Shown in pieces: positions 43,845-53,571 of a DNA stretch of 64,000 nucleotides; position 1 is the first letter of the stretch; each line of letters opens with the position of its first letter. The stretch lies in NCBI GenBank assembly GCA_029265615.1, contig JAJUIB010000007.1:1-64000 (forward strand), given 5' to 3'. The stretch is from Spirochaetota bacterium (GTDB taxonomy: Bacteria > Spirochaetota > Spirochaetia > Treponematales > Rectinemataceae). Under the pieces are notes generated by a model. It was given only the letters and a program-made list of their open reading frames with translations, ran no database searches and was not told the origin of the DNA. A program made the position numbers and the translations under genes.

Positions 43845-44798
43845 CTAGGCCGAGAAGTAATCGGCGCGGAAGTCAGCGAGCTCCTCGTAGCCGAGCCCCT
43901 CGTAGAGGGCACGGGCGGCCGCGTTGTGCGGCTTGACAAAGAGCGACGTCCCCCGCCCCTCCGCCGCGAGCATGTCGAGAAGGGCCTCCATAAGAGCGCG
44001 CGCGACGCCCTGGCGGCGGTAGGGGGGCGCGACGTAGACCCCGCCCACCTGATCGAGCGAGAAGGCGCGCGCATTGGTGCCCGCCTTGCCGATAAGCAGC
44101 CCTGAAAGCTCGGCGACGACGAGAACCTGGTCCTCAAGGTTTCGGGCGAGTGCCGCGCGCGAAGCGGCGGCGTTAAAGCGGTGGATCGCCGTGAGCACCT
44201 CCTCGTGCTCGTAGGCCTCCTGGAGCGGTAGAAGTGCATCGAGATCGGTCGCCGTCGCACGGCGGATCGAAAGCTGCGATGGATCGCCGCCTTTATCCGC
44301 GCCGCGCCGCGCGCGGCTACCCGTGCAGGGATGGGCGGGCCGCGACATGAGGCGGTAGCCGACCCGCACAAGCGGACGCAGGCCGAGTGCCGCCTCGCAG
44401 CGTTCAACATCGGACGCAAGGCCCACAAGGGAGGCAGGCGCATAACCGCGCGCGGCGACGAGTTCAGAAAGGCCTCGTTCGACCGCGGCTTCACAGGGGA
44501 ACACGGGGAACGCAACCCGCGTGGGGCTTGCGAAAAAGAGCCCTTCGAGCGCGGCATCTCGATTCCCGGCCCACAGATCGGCGTCGTCGCCTAAGCGGTG
44601 CCTCGATCCGCCCACGGCGTCGCGCATGTAGAGTCCGCCACGGAGCGGATTTGGTAGCTTAAGCCTTCCCCCGCGTAGCATCCGCCCCGTGAGCCCCGCG
44701 ACCGCCGCCTCGCGGGCCCGCAAAAACGCCTCGACGGCGCCAAGGTCCTCTCGGCGCGCAAGGCGCCAGGCGCCACACAGGCACTCGTCCCGGCTCAT
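43845..44798 (-). CDS. GNAT-family N-acetyltransferase
   Basis: This 317-residue protein has a C-terminal GNAT domain (about 175-317): a SIRRATATDLDALLPLQEAY start, acetyl-CoA loop YRRQGVARALMEALL with the R/Q-x-x-G-x-A pattern, and KPHNAAARALYEGLGYEEL. The N-terminal 170 residues resemble the GNAT-like DUF4081-type half found in two-domain acetyltransferases. The substrate is unknown. It overlaps the stop of the GH3 gene by 4 bases and is last in the trxB-GH3-GNAT operon. Confidence 0.85.
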   Translation of the reverse strand: MSRDECLCGAWRLARREDLGAVEAFLRAREAAVAGLTGRMLRGGRLKLPNPLRGGLYMRDAVGGSRHRLGDDADLWAGNRDAALEGLFFASPTRVAFPVFPCEAAVERGLSELVAARGYAPASLVGLASDVERCEAALGLRPLVRVGYRLMSRPAHPCTGSRARRGADKGGDPSQLSIRRATATDLDALLPLQEAYEHEEVLTAIHRFNAAASRAALARNLEDQVLVVAELSGLLIGKAGTNARAFSLDQVGGVYVAPPYRRQGVARALMEALLDMLAAEGRGTSLFVKPHNAAARALYEGLGYEELADFRADYFSA

Positions 44799-46483
44799 CG
44801 CGCAAGGGGGATTGTGAGCGGGAGGCGCCCCATCGCCGCCTCCTGGCCCGCGAGAGCCTCGAGCCCGGCGTCAAAGCAGGCACGGGAGCTTCCGTATACG
44901 GCCACCGCGGCGTCGCCCGCCTTGCAGCGCGCAAGCGGCGCAGGCGAAAAGACGGAGACGACCGCGACCTTTTTGCCGAGGCTGCGGGCTCGTTCATAGA
45001 AGTCCATCCCCGCCTCGCTCGCAACGCACACAAGAACCGCATCCGCGCGCATAAGCGCGCGCTCGAAGGCGGTAAGCTCCGCAGGAAGCGCCGCCAGTTC
45101 GGGACGGTAGGAAAACTTAAACGTGGAGGCGCCGGGGAACACAGCCTCGGCGGCGACGAAAAACTCGGTGAATGGTGCCGCGACAAGGAGCCTGCCGCGG
45201 GGCGTCCAGGGAAGGTCGCCCGCGTCGAGGGCCGAGACAGCACGATAGGCCTGCCCCCTAAAAAACGCCTCGCCTTCGGGATCGGGGAGGCGGGAGGGAA
45301 GCCGGGCGGCATCGGGCACGAGGCCCGCCTTTCCCTTGGGGCGGAGGTACTCGAGCTTAAGCGCGAGCACGCGGCACGCGGCCTCGCGGACCCGCGCACG
45401 GAAGGCGGGACGCGCGCGATAGGCCGCAAGGAGCTTGGTCCAGGCGGCATCGTCGAGGGCGAGGATGCGGCTCGCCTCGAGTAGATCATTACCCGCCTCC
45501 ACGGCGAGCAAAAAGGCGTCGGAGAGCGCAAGCCCCGGCCCTGTGGCGCCTGCCATCATGAGGTCGTCCGTGACGGCGACACCGCGGAAACCAAGACGCC
45601 CCCGCAGGTAGTCCGTCATGAAGCGTTTCGAGAGGGAGGCGGGAAGCTGGTCACCCGATATCCTCGGAAAGGCGATGTGGCCGCTCATCATGGCGGGCAC
45701 GCCCTCGGCGGCGAGCGCGCGGAAGGGCACAAGTTCGCGTGCCCAGAGGGTCGCCTCGTTCACCCCGATAAGCGGCAGGGTGCCGTGCGAATCGAGTTCG
45801 GTATCGCCGTGGCCCGGATAGTGTTTCGCCGTCGCAATCACGCCCGCGGCCCTGCTGCCACGGTAGTAGGCGATGCCGAGCGCCGCGCTCGACTCAGGAT
45901 CCGCGGAAAACGCGCGCGGCCCAATGATCGGGCTCTTCGGCCGCGTCGCAAGGTCGACCGTGGGCGCGAAGTTCATGTTGATGCCGAGGGCGTCAAGCTC
46001 GCGGCCTATGTAGTAGGCCGTCCAGTATGCGTCATAGGGACGCCCCGAAGCGCCGATCGCCATGTTGCCGGGAGTCTGGCTCGTCCGGCCCTTGACGTGG
46101 CGTATCCATCCGCCCTCCTGATCGGTCGCAATGAGGAGCGGGATGCCCCGTTTCGTCGCAAGGGCGGCCTTTTGGAGTGCGGCGACCGCCTCTGCCACCT
46201 TGGTCGTATCCTCGGCGTTCCAGCCGAATATTTTCACGCCGCCGAGTCCGCGTTGGCGTATCCACGCGTAGAGGAGCTCAGGCGGGCTGTCCCCCGGGTA
46301 GGCGAGCATGAAAAGCTGGCCCAAAATTTCCTCGTCGCTCATGTCGGCAAGGAGGGCCGCCGCCCGCTCCTCGGGATCCCCGGGCGCCCAAAACCCGCCT
46401 GAGACGGTCGCCGCCGAAGAGCTCAGTACTAAAGCGGCGAGGGCGATCGCAGGCAGGGAACGCGCACGACGCAGGCTCTTCAC
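44795..46483 (-). CDS. Exported glycoside hydrolase family 3 (beta-N-acetylhexosaminidase-like)
   Basis: This 562-residue protein has a signal peptide (about 1-29). The GH3 N-terminal domain spans about 40-360. The NagZ-type substrate and catalytic segments are LLIATDQEGGWIRHVKG, the KHYPGHGDTELDSH catalytic loop, and AVTDDLMMAGA with the nucleophile Asp. This type releases N-acetylglucosamine from peptidoglycan or chitin fragments. A GH3 C-terminal-like region (about 400-562) follows. GTG start at 46483, 8 bases after trxB; the ribosome site is weak. Secretion suggests cell-wall turnover or scavenging outside the cytoplasm. Confidence 0.9.
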   Translation of the reverse strand: MKSLRRARSLPAIALAALVLSSSAATVSGGFWAPGDPEERAAALLADMSDEEILGQLFMLAYPGDSPPELLYAWIRQRGLGGVKIFGWNAEDTTKVAEAVAALQKAALATKRGIPLLIATDQEGGWIRHVKGRTSQTPGNMAIGASGRPYDAYWTAYYIGRELDALGINMNFAPTVDLATRPKSPIIGPRAFSADPESSAALGIAYYRGSRAAGVIATAKHYPGHGDTELDSHGTLPLIGVNEATLWARELVPFRALAAEGVPAMMSGHIAFPRISGDQLPASLSKRFMTDYLRGRLGFRGVAVTDDLMMAGATGPGLALSDAFLLAVEAGNDLLEASRILALDDAAWTKLLAAYRARPAFRARVREAACRVLALKLEYLRPKGKAGLVPDAARLPSRLPDPEGEAFFRGQAYRAVSALDAGDLPWTPRGRLLVAAPFTEFFVAAEAVFPGASTFKFSYRPELAALPAELTAFERALMRADAVLVCVASEAGMDFYERARSLGKKVAVVSVFSPAPLARCKAGDAAVAVYGSSRACFDAGLEALAGQEAAMGRLPLTIPLAR

Positions 46484-46491
46484 GAAAGGGC

Positions 46492-47427
46492 TCAGACGTA
46501 GGCCTCGCCGCGGAGTTCGTCGATGTACTGGGCGGCTGCATGTGCGGCAACCGCGCCATCGGCGCAGGCGGTGACGACCTGCCTGAAGGGCGTCGCACGC
46601 ACATCGCCGGCCGCGAAAAGCCCCGGGACGCTCGTCGCCATGCGCTCGTCCGTTACGAGATACCCCGCCTCGTCCTTGGCCGCCTCGGGGACAAGGGCGG
46701 TTTGGGGGATGGAACCCACAAAAATGAACACAGCATCAAAGGCTTCCTCGACACGCTCGCCCGATCCGACCTTTTCGAGCACGACCGACTCGACCTTCGT
46801 TTCGCCTTTTATCTCCGCGACAACGGTCTCGAACCGCACCGTGATGTGCGGATTCGCAAGAACGCGGGCGGCAAGCGCGCGCTGAGCGCGGAAGCGGTCC
46901 TTGCGGTGGACCATCGTCACCTTGTCGGACAGCTTAGCAAGGAACATCGCTTCGTCGCAGGCGGCGTCGCCGCCTCCGACGACGAGAATGCGCTTCCCCT
47001 TGAAAAAGGGGCCGTCACAGGTCGCGCAGTACGACACCCCGCGACCACCCAAGCGTTCCTCGCCCGGAGCCCCGAGGTGGCGATGCTTCGCCCCCGTCGC
47101 AAGAATGACGGCCATGGCGCCGAAGTTCCCCTCGCTCGTTTCAATGAGAAACTTCTTCCCTTCTTTACGGATCGCGGTCACGGAGGCGCTAAGGAATTCC
47201 GCGCCAAAGCGTTCGGCCTGAGCTCGCATGTTTTCGGCGAATTCGTAGCCGGAAACCGGCGCAGGTAGCCCCGGGTAATTCTCAAGCCCCTCAATGAGGA
47301 GGGCCTGCCCTCCGGGAGCCATCTCTTCGATGAGGAGGGTCGAAAGATTGGCCCGGGCGCCGTATTGCGCTGCGGAAAGGCCGGCTGCGCCGCCTCCGAC
47401 GATGATGAGATCGCGATCGTGCTCCAT
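46492..47427 (-). CDS. trxB: Thioredoxin reductase
   Basis: This 311-residue flavoenzyme reduces thioredoxin with NADPH. It has the FAD motif GGGAAGLSAAQYGARANL near residue 11, the redox-active pair C134 and C137 in YCATCDGPFF, the NADPH motif VVGGGDAACDEAMFLAKL and a GLFAAGDVRATPFRQVVTA end. Residues match low-molecular-weight bacterial TrxB. GGAAGGAT precedes the ATG. It is first in the operon with the GH3 and GNAT genes and divergent from the transglutaminase-like gene. Confidence 0.96.
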   Translation of the reverse strand: MEHDRDLIIVGGGAAGLSAAQYGARANLSTLLIEEMAPGGQALLIEGLENYPGLPAPVSGYEFAENMRAQAERFGAEFLSASVTAIRKEGKKFLIETSEGNFGAMAVILATGAKHRHLGAPGEERLGGRGVSYCATCDGPFFKGKRILVVGGGDAACDEAMFLAKLSDKVTMVHRKDRFRAQRALAARVLANPHITVRFETVVAEIKGETKVESVVLEKVGSGERVEEAFDAVFIFVGSIPQTALVPEAAKDEAGYLVTDERMATSVPGLFAAGDVRATPFRQVVTACADGAVAAHAAAQYIDELRGEAYV

Positions 47428-47441
47428 TGTCCTATCCTTCC

Positions 47442-47471
47442 GTGACGAGTATAGCCGGATGGCGATATACT
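47442..47471 (+). promoter_or_regulatory. Candidate promoter of the transglutaminase-like gene
   Basis: GTGACG, 18 bases, TATACT; the -10 ends 13 bases before the ATG at 47485, giving a leader of about 7 bases or less. Confidence 0.4.
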
Positions 47472-47484
47472 TGAGAATACGAAA

Positions 47485-49230
47485 ATGAAGCCGCGATCGA
47501 CAAGACGAACAAAACTCAGTCCGCGTTTACGAGGGCGGTGTCCCTGTCCTGTGGCGGCGCTACTCGCCGCAAGTCTCCTCGCCCTCATCGCCCGCCCCGC
47601 CTTCGCCGAGGGCGCGGCGCCCCTGCGCCCCGGCAAGGTGGGCGCTCTGGGCTCGACACGAGACGGAGAAAAAGAGCTTGTATCCGCGTATCGCGCGCTC
47701 CTTAGCCCTAGAGCGGACATTGCCGCGATCGGCGCCCTCGGCGAACCCTTGACGCTCGATGAGGCGATCCGTGCCGGACTTCTTGCCTCGGGGATCGAGA
47801 CCGGGCGGCTTTCGGCCTATGAGGCGCGACTTTGCGCCTTCCTCGACGGCCTTGCCGAATCCGCCGAGATTGCCACTCCGGCGCTCGCCGACACGGCGCT
47901 CGCCGACACGGCGCTCGCCGACACGGCGCTCGCCGAAGCCACGCGCGCCGAAGCTGTGCTCGCCTATCTCCACGCACACATTTTGCGCCGCTATGAACTC
48001 AATGCGACGACGCTCGATCTCATCCTCGACGAGGGGCGCTTTAATTGCGTCTCGTCGGCATATCTGTATCTCCTTGCCTTAAAACGTATTGGTATCAAGG
48101 CCTATGGTGTGCGAACGGAGGATCACGCCTTCTGCCTTGTACGGGCAGGAGAACGCGACATAGATGTCGAAACGACGAGCGCCTATGGCTTCGACCCCGG
48201 CACCAAGAAAGAATTCGCTGACACCTTTGGAAGAACGACCGGATACAGCTATGTGCCGCCGGGTCACTATGCGCAGCGGCGAACGATTGGTGAAAAAGAA
48301 CTCGCTGCCCTCATCATCTCAAATCGTGCGGCCGATCTTGAGCGGCGCGGCGCCTATCGCGAGGCGCTTGCCCTCGGCTCAGCCTATGCGGCGCTCGCCC
48401 CCAGCGCCGAAGGCAAGGCCTTCCTCGTCAGCCGTATCGGCAATCTCCTGGCCGAGCAGCAAAGGCGCCGCGAGGCCCGCGATTCGGAGGCGCTCCTCGC
48501 CGCGGCCTTCGAGCAGATCGGCGACGAACCCCGCCTCCTCGAACTCCACGCGATGGTCGCCTACAACGCGGCAGTCGCCCTCGCCGAAGCAGGGCACTGG
48601 GAAGAGGTTCTTGCGCGGGCGCTCAAACTCCGCGGCGGACCGCTCGATGCGAAGGCCGCGGCCCTCGGCGATGCGGCGCTCCAGAACCTTGTGGGGTGGC
48701 GGATCGCAGCGGGCGACTACGCGGAGGCACGCGCCCTTGTGCAGCGTGGCGCGCCCGCGGGAAGCCCCGGGGCGATAGGGCGCCTCCGTGCGGAAATCAC
48801 CGAAGCAGAGCTTGACAACGCGGCGCGTAGGCTCCCCTTCCGCGAGGCGCTCGCACGTGCGGAGCGCCTTGCAGAAGAAGGCGAGCTCGAACGCCGCCGC
48901 CTTGATGAGTTCGTCATCTACCTCTATGGCTCCGAAGCTCAGAAAACAGCCCGCAGAGGCGACTGGCTCGGCGCCGCGGAACTCGCCGCGGAAGGTGCGG
49001 CGCGGCTTCCCTCCGCCGCGAGCCTTGCGCAGGCGGCCGGCGTCTATCGCCAGAATTTCGCCGCCGAAGCCCACAATCGTTTTGCGGCGCTCTACAACCG
49101 CGGAGACTACGCGGCAGCCCTTCGGGCCGCAAGTGATGCGGCCGCAACCCTCGCCGACCGCGCAGGCGGACTCCGCGACAAAACGCTCGAGGCGGACATA
49201 GCCCTCGCCCAAAAGGCGCTCGGACACTAA
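47485..49230 (+). CDS. Exported transglutaminase-like/TPR protein
   Basis: This 581-residue protein has a long basic N-terminus and signal helix (about 22-41, ending PAFA). Residues about 140-230 form a transglutaminase-like (SirB1-type) domain: LDEGRFNCVSSAYLYLLALK with the Cys, then GVRTEDHAFCLVRA with the His and a downstream Asp. All three positions of a Cys-His-Asp triad are therefore present. The last 300 residues are helical repeats (TPR-like). A 15-base repeat encodes ALADT three times at residues 133-147. The function may be peptidase-like or purely structural; the closest family is uncertain. Confidence 0.7.
   Translation: MKPRSTRRTKLSPRLRGRCPCPVAALLAASLLALIARPAFAEGAAPLRPGKVGALGSTRDGEKELVSAYRALLSPRADIAAIGALGEPLTLDEAIRAGLLASGIETGRLSAYEARLCAFLDGLAESAEIATPALADTALADTALADTALAEATRAEAVLAYLHAHILRRYELNATTLDLILDEGRFNCVSSAYLYLLALKRIGIKAYGVRTEDHAFCLVRAGERDIDVETTSAYGFDPGTKKEFADTFGRTTGYSYVPPGHYAQRRTIGEKELAALIISNRAADLERRGAYREALALGSAYAALAPSAEGKAFLVSRIGNLLAEQQRRREARDSEALLAAAFEQIGDEPRLLELHAMVAYNAAVALAEAGHWEEVLARALKLRGGPLDAKAAALGDAALQNLVGWRIAAGDYAEARALVQRGAPAGSPGAIGRLRAEITEAELDNAARRLPFREALARAERLAEEGELERRRLDEFVIYLYGSEAQKTARRGDWLGAAELAAEGAARLPSAASLAQAAGVYRQNFAAEAHNRFAALYNRGDYAAALRAASDAAATLADRAGGLRDKTLEADIALAQKALGH
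47881..47940 (+). repeat. 15-bp coding tandem repeat
   Basis: GCGCTCGCCGACACG occurs three times in a row (47881-47925) and a fourth, altered copy follows (GCGCTCGCCGAAGCC). It codes for ALADT repeats in the transglutaminase-like protein and may vary between strains. Confidence 0.9.
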
Positions 49231-49247
49231 AGACTTAAGCGCTCTGG

Positions 49248-50732
49248 CTAATCCGCCGGAAAGACAATGCGCGTCTCCGCTCCCGGATTGAGCGATCGCG
49301 TCTCGAGAAAGCCATGGAGCTGTGCGGTGAGCGCGTTGACGAGCTCCGTGCCGAGCCCGTGCTCGCGCGCGGGGTTCCGCGTCGCAGCGAAGCCGACCCC
49401 GTCATCCGAGACCACAAGCTCCCATCCGCGCTCGCGCGGCCGCATCGCTACACGGATACAGCCCTCGCGGCCGTCGGGGAATGCGTGCTTGAAGGAGTTC
49501 GAAACGAGTTCGTTGACGATGAGTGCCACCGGTATCGCCTCGTCGAGGTCGATGTTGGCCGCGGGCGCGTCGACCTCGTGACGCACGCCGCGATAGGCGC
49601 CCTCGTACACTCCCGAAAGGTAGTCGATGAGCCGCTCGAAGTATTTCTGCATCTCGACGCCCTCGAAATTCTCCGAGCGGTAGAGCACCTCGTGGACCAT
49701 CGCCATCGACTGGATTTGGGTCTGACACTCAAGGAAAACCTTGCGGGCCGACTCGTCCTCCACGACGTTCTCTTGGAGATTGAGTAGGCTCGAGACGACC
49801 TGGAGGTTATTCTTGACCCGGTGGTGGATCTCCTTGAGGAGTATCTCCTTCTGCGCGAGAGCGCGCTCAAGCTCCTTTTCGTGCTCCTTGCGCGCGGTGA
49901 TGTCGCGTATAATGCCCACTGTACCGAGGTCGAGGTTCTCGTATTCGGGAAGCTTCCAGCCGGTGCAACTCACCTCGCCATAAGAATTCACCGCGGCATA
50001 CAGATAGCCGTCTGCGTCGACATTCCGACGCAGGCGCACCTCGAGATTGCGCGTCATCCGCTGGCCCGCGCGACGCTCGTCGAAGAGCTTGGGCGCGTTG
50101 TCCGGTCCGGTCTGTATGCCCGAAAAAGAGCGGAGCACCTCGTGTCTACTCACCTTGGGCACGTCGGAGGGGTGGACGATCTCGCTAAAGTGCTTGCCGA
50201 TGAGCTTGGCGGGCTCGAAGCCAAGCTTCCGCACCGAATCATTGAGGTAGATAAACCGCCCCTCGCCGTCGAGGATGTACACGATGTCCGGCACTGCCTG
50301 GAGGAGATTCATGTACTGGTGCTCGGTCATCTTGAGGTGGGCGTTCTGCCGCGTGATGCTCTCGCGGATGTTGAGCACCTTGCGCACAAGCGCGGGGAGG
50401 CGCCGCAAATAGCGCCCTTCGGGATCCCGCTCGATGAACAGGCTCGCCTCGTCGCGTATCGTGTGTTCGATGCGCTCAAGCTCGTCGTCGGGATCGACGA
50501 GTAGCACCGCCGGGAGGGGCCAGAATGTGAGCCAATCCGCGAATGCGCCATTATGGAAGGAGAAATCCGTCACGATCGCGTCCGCGGCATCGGACGAAAA
50601 AAGACGCTCGACCTCCGCGATATCCTTCGGGAAGTGCACAACGCAACAGCCGTCCTCCCCCATGACAGAGGCGAAGGCCGCGCGCTCTCCCTCGCTTCCC
50701 ACGGCGAAGATGAGCCTGATCGGGGTGGTCAT
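49248..50732 (-). CDS. Sensor histidine kinase (HisKA_2 type) with degenerate receiver and PAS
   Basis: This 494-residue soluble kinase has a receiver-like domain at residues 1-120 in which the phosphoacceptor region reads AIVTDFSFH, so it may or may not be phosphorylated. A PAS domain (about 135-285) precedes the kinase core. The core is of the HisKA_2/HWE type with KEIHHRVKNNLQVVSSLLNL (His 303/304), and the ATPase lobe (about 395-490) has NELVSNSFKHAFP and SDDGVGFA. No membrane helix is present. Its response regulator is not obvious; the two-receiver protein 1.5 kb away is one candidate. ATG at 50732. Confidence 0.9.
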   Translation of the reverse strand: MTTPIRLIFAVGSEGERAAFASVMGEDGCCVVHFPKDIAEVERLFSSDAADAIVTDFSFHNGAFADWLTFWPLPAVLLVDPDDELERIEHTIRDEASLFIERDPEGRYLRRLPALVRKVLNIRESITRQNAHLKMTEHQYMNLLQAVPDIVYILDGEGRFIYLNDSVRKLGFEPAKLIGKHFSEIVHPSDVPKVSRHEVLRSFSGIQTGPDNAPKLFDERRAGQRMTRNLEVRLRRNVDADGYLYAAVNSYGEVSCTGWKLPEYENLDLGTVGIIRDITARKEHEKELERALAQKEILLKEIHHRVKNNLQVVSSLLNLQENVVEDESARKVFLECQTQIQSMAMVHEVLYRSENFEGVEMQKYFERLIDYLSGVYEGAYRGVRHEVDAPAANIDLDEAIPVALIVNELVSNSFKHAFPDGREGCIRVAMRPRERGWELVVSDDGVGFAATRNPAREHGLGTELVNALTAQLHGFLETRSLNPGAETRIVFPAD

Positions 50733-50843
50733 GAGAAAGCCGCTCCCCGGCTGGAATGCTCGTACGCGCTCGTGGCCTCGGGTCCCTTTCTCCCCCGCTC
50801 AATAATGGGTCAGCGCTTCAGGCATTGTCAAGGGAAGCTGCCA

Positions 50844-50872
50844 TTGCCTTCTGGCGGTGCGGCGCTTATACT
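50844..50872 (+). promoter_or_regulatory. Promoter of the phosphofructokinase operon
   Basis: TTGCCT, a 17-base spacer and TATACT; the predicted leader is about 57 bases with a GAGGAG ribosome site. Confidence 0.65.
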
Positions 50873-50935
50873 CAAACCCGATCGGGCGGGAGCGCGCTGC
50901 ACAGGCGGCCCCGCCCCGTTTTGAGGAGCGATTCC

Positions 50936-52261
50936 ATGCAGTCCGAGCTTGATTTCACCGTCCCCTCTCTCGGCGAACGCCGCATTCCCTCGCCCATCGC
51001 GCTCTCGACAACGCAGGGCGATCGCATCGCAAACTATGTCTCCGACATGGAATTCATCCGCTACGGCAACGAGGCCCGCGAGGGGCCGCAGAATCCGCTT
51101 GAGCGCCGGGACCTCCTCGAGAAGGCTGGCCCCCGCGAACGCATCTATTTCGGCCCGAGCCACGTCCATGCGGGCATCGTGACCTGCGGCGGCCTCTGTC
51201 CCGGACTCAACGACGTCATTCGCGCGATCACGCGTTGCCTCTGGCAGCGCTACGGTGTGAGGCGGATTACGGGCATCCGCTATGGGTACAAGGGATTTCT
51301 GCCCGAATATGACATACCGGTCCGCCCCCTCGATCCGGACCAAGTCGATGACATCCACAAGATGGGTGGCACGATGCTCGGTAGCTCGCGGGGCGGCGGC
51401 GAGCGCACTACCGACATTGTCGACGCCATCGAGCGCCTCAACATGAACATGCTGTTTACGATCGGGGGCGACGGTACACAAAAGGGGGCGCTCGCGATCG
51501 CGGAGGAGATCGAGCGCCGGAACCTCAAGGTCGCCGTGGTCGGCGTGCCAAAGACGATCGACAACGACCTGCTCTTTGTCGACCGATCGTTCGGCTTCGA
51601 AACGGCGGTCGCCCGCGCCGCCGAAGCGGTGACGGGCGCCCACGCCGAAGCCCATTCCTCGATGAACGGCATCGGCCTCGTAAAGCTTATGGGCCGCGAC
51701 TCGGGCTTCATCGCCGTGCATACCGTCCTCGCGGCGCACGAAGCGAATTTCGTGCTCATCCCCGAGGTGCCCTTCGATCTCGAGGGCCCCAAGGGGCTCC
51801 TCGCGCGGCTCGAAGAGCGGCTCGAACGGCGCAAGCACGCGGTGGTGGTGGTCGCCGAAGGGGCGGGGCAGGAGCACCTTGCGACCGTCGCCGGAACCGA
51901 CGCCTCGGGCAATCGCAAGCTCGGCGACATAGGCGTCTTCCTCAGGGATCGGATACAGGAGCACTTCGCCGCGCGCGGCAAGGAAATCAATCTCAAATAC
52001 ATCGATCCGAGCTACCTCATCCGGTCAGCGAGCGCAAGCCCGACGGACTCAGTGTACTGCGAACGGCTTGGCAACAACGCGGCGCATGCCGCCATGGCTG
52101 GCAAAACCAAGTGCCTTATTGGCATGGTGAACGGGGAGTTTGTCCACATCCCCATCGCGGTCGCGGTGCGCTCGCGGCGCCGTGTCGACCCCGAGGGCTC
52201 GCTGTGGCGGGACGCGGTCGACGCGACGCAACAGCCGCTTTCCATGCGGAACGAGGGCTAA
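50936..52261 (+). CDS. 6-phosphofructokinase (plant/trypanosome-like group)
   Basis: This 441-residue enzyme phosphorylates fructose 6-phosphate. It has [17 protein letters not shown] at the phosphate-donor site, the [11 protein letters not shown] segment, the [18 protein letters not shown] loop and PKTIDNDL with catalytic Asp residues. GGDGT has Gly where PPi-dependent enzymes have Asp, favouring ATP. PKTIDND has the Lys also found in PPi and plant/trypanosome ATP enzymes, so donor preference is not certain. About 90 N-terminal residues precede the core. ATG at 50936 with GAGGAG. It starts an operon with a response regulator 4 bases downstream. Confidence 0.9.
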   Translation: MQSELDFTVPSLGERRIPSPIALSTTQGDRIANYVSDMEFIRYGNEAREGPQNPLERRDLLEKAGPRERIYFGPSHVHAGIVTCGGLCPGLNDVIRAITRCLWQRYGVRRITGIRYGYKGFLPEYDIPVRPLDPDQVDDIHKMGGTMLGSSRGGGERTTDIVDAIERLNMNMLFTIGGDGTQKGALAIAEEIERRNLKVAVVGVPKTIDNDLLFVDRSFGFETAVARAAEAVTGAHAEAHSSMNGIGLVKLMGRDSGFIAVHTVLAAHEANFVLIPEVPFDLEGPKGLLARLEERLERRKHAVVVVAEGAGQEHLATVAGTDASGNRKLGDIGVFLRDRIQEHFAARGKEINLKYIDPSYLIRSASASPTDSVYCERLGNNAAHAAMAGKTKCLIGMVNGEFVHIPIAVAVRSRRRVDPEGSLWRDAVDATQQPLSMRNEG

Positions 52262-52265
52262 GACC

Positions 52266-53543
52266 GTGGCGAAAAAAACCGTCCTCGTCATCGACGAATC
52301 CGACCTGTTCCGCGAGTACCTCCGCTCGCGCATCGCCGAGCACGGCATCGAGGTGGAGGCGGCGATCAACGGCCTCGACGGCGTCGTGAAGATGCGCACC
52401 GCGATGCCCGACCTCGTCATCATCGACTACCACCTCACGCGGAAGACCTGCAAGGAGGTACTCGAGGAGAAGAACCGCAACCCGAACACCGCGAATATTC
52501 CCGTCATCCTCACCGCACAGAAGATCGACAAGAATCGGCTCCTCGAGCTCGTCTCGTACAACATCAAGAAGGTCTTCATGAAGCCCATCAAGATGGACAG
52601 CCTGTACGCGACGCTTTCGGAGCTACTCGGGACGCGGTTCCGCATCGACGAGACGCCCTGCATCATCGAAGCCCACGTCAACGACAACATCGTGTTCATC
52701 GAGATCGCGAAAGGCTTGAACCGCGAAAAAATCGACCTATTGCGCTTCAAAATCGCAGAGCTCCTCGAGCTCTACTCGATACGCAACCCCCGTGTCCTCG
52801 TGATGATCACGGACATGGAGCTGTCCTTCGTCGACGGGCCGAACCTCGAACTGCTCCTTTCCACGGTGATGGAAAGCTCCCGGGCCCGGACACGCCACAT
52901 CAAGATCCTCACAAACGAAACCTTCGTCCGGGAATTCGTGGCAGGACGAGCGGAGTTCGCGGACATCGAGGTGCTTTCGAACCTCCAGTACGCGATCGAC
53001 GGCCTGGTCGCCGACTACGACCGGGAGGGCGACGCCCCCGAAAGCAAGGCGGAAATCATCTCGGAGCGCATCCTCGCCGCGCAGGGACAGGCATCAGGCG
53101 GCGAATCGATCGAGATGCGCTTCGACGCCGAGGGACGGAAGAAGTTCAGCCTCGAATCCATCCGCGAAGCGGGTAGGGGCTTGTCGATCGCCGTGGTCGA
53201 CGACGATTTCGTAATACAGGAACTCGTGAAGACGACGTTTGCTGCGATCAACGCGGAGGTGAGTCCCTATTCGAACGGGCGGGAGTTCATGATAGCGGCG
53301 CGTGCAAAGGCCTTCGACCTCGTCTTTCTCGACATCCTCATGCCCGAGATGGACGGCTTCCAGGTGATGCAGCGCCTCCATGCCGAGGATATCGACCTTC
53401 CCGTAATCATCCTCTCCGCCGTATCACAACGGGATGCGGTGGTGCGCGCGTTCCAGGCCGGCGTGAAGAGCTACCTCATAAAGCCGCTCAAACCGGATCA
53501 GATTCTCAAAAAAACCCTCGAAATCCTGAAAGCGAACTTCTAG
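52266..53543 (+). CDS. Response regulator with two receiver domains and a central STAS-like domain
   Basis: This 425-residue protein has REC1 (about 1-125; phosphoacceptor D54 in LVIIDYHL, conserved Thr and Lys in VILTAQK and VFMKPIK). A middle domain (about 135-265; HVNDNIVFIEIAKGLNREKI to SFVDGPNLELLL) has the strand-helix pattern of STAS anti-sigma-antagonist-like folds. REC2 (about 300-425) has D356 in LVFLDILMPEMDGF. There is no DNA-binding or enzyme output, so it is a relay or partner-switch component. GTG start with GAGGG upstream, 4 bases after phosphofructokinase. The next gene is an HPt-bearing hybrid kinase, an obvious partner. Confidence 0.85.
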   Translation: MAKKTVLVIDESDLFREYLRSRIAEHGIEVEAAINGLDGVVKMRTAMPDLVIIDYHLTRKTCKEVLEEKNRNPNTANIPVILTAQKIDKNRLLELVSYNIKKVFMKPIKMDSLYATLSELLGTRFRIDETPCIIEAHVNDNIVFIEIAKGLNREKIDLLRFKIAELLELYSIRNPRVLVMITDMELSFVDGPNLELLLSTVMESSRARTRHIKILTNETFVREFVAGRAEFADIEVLSNLQYAIDGLVADYDREGDAPESKAEIISERILAAQGQASGGESIEMRFDAEGRKKFSLESIREAGRGLSIAVVDDDFVIQELVKTTFAAINAEVSPYSNGREFMIAARAKAFDLVFLDILMPEMDGFQVMQRLHAEDIDLPVIILSAVSQRDAVVRAFQAGVKSYLIKPLKPDQILKKTLEILKANF

Positions 53544-53571
53544 CGGCGCCGAGGAGCGCAAGGAGACAAGC

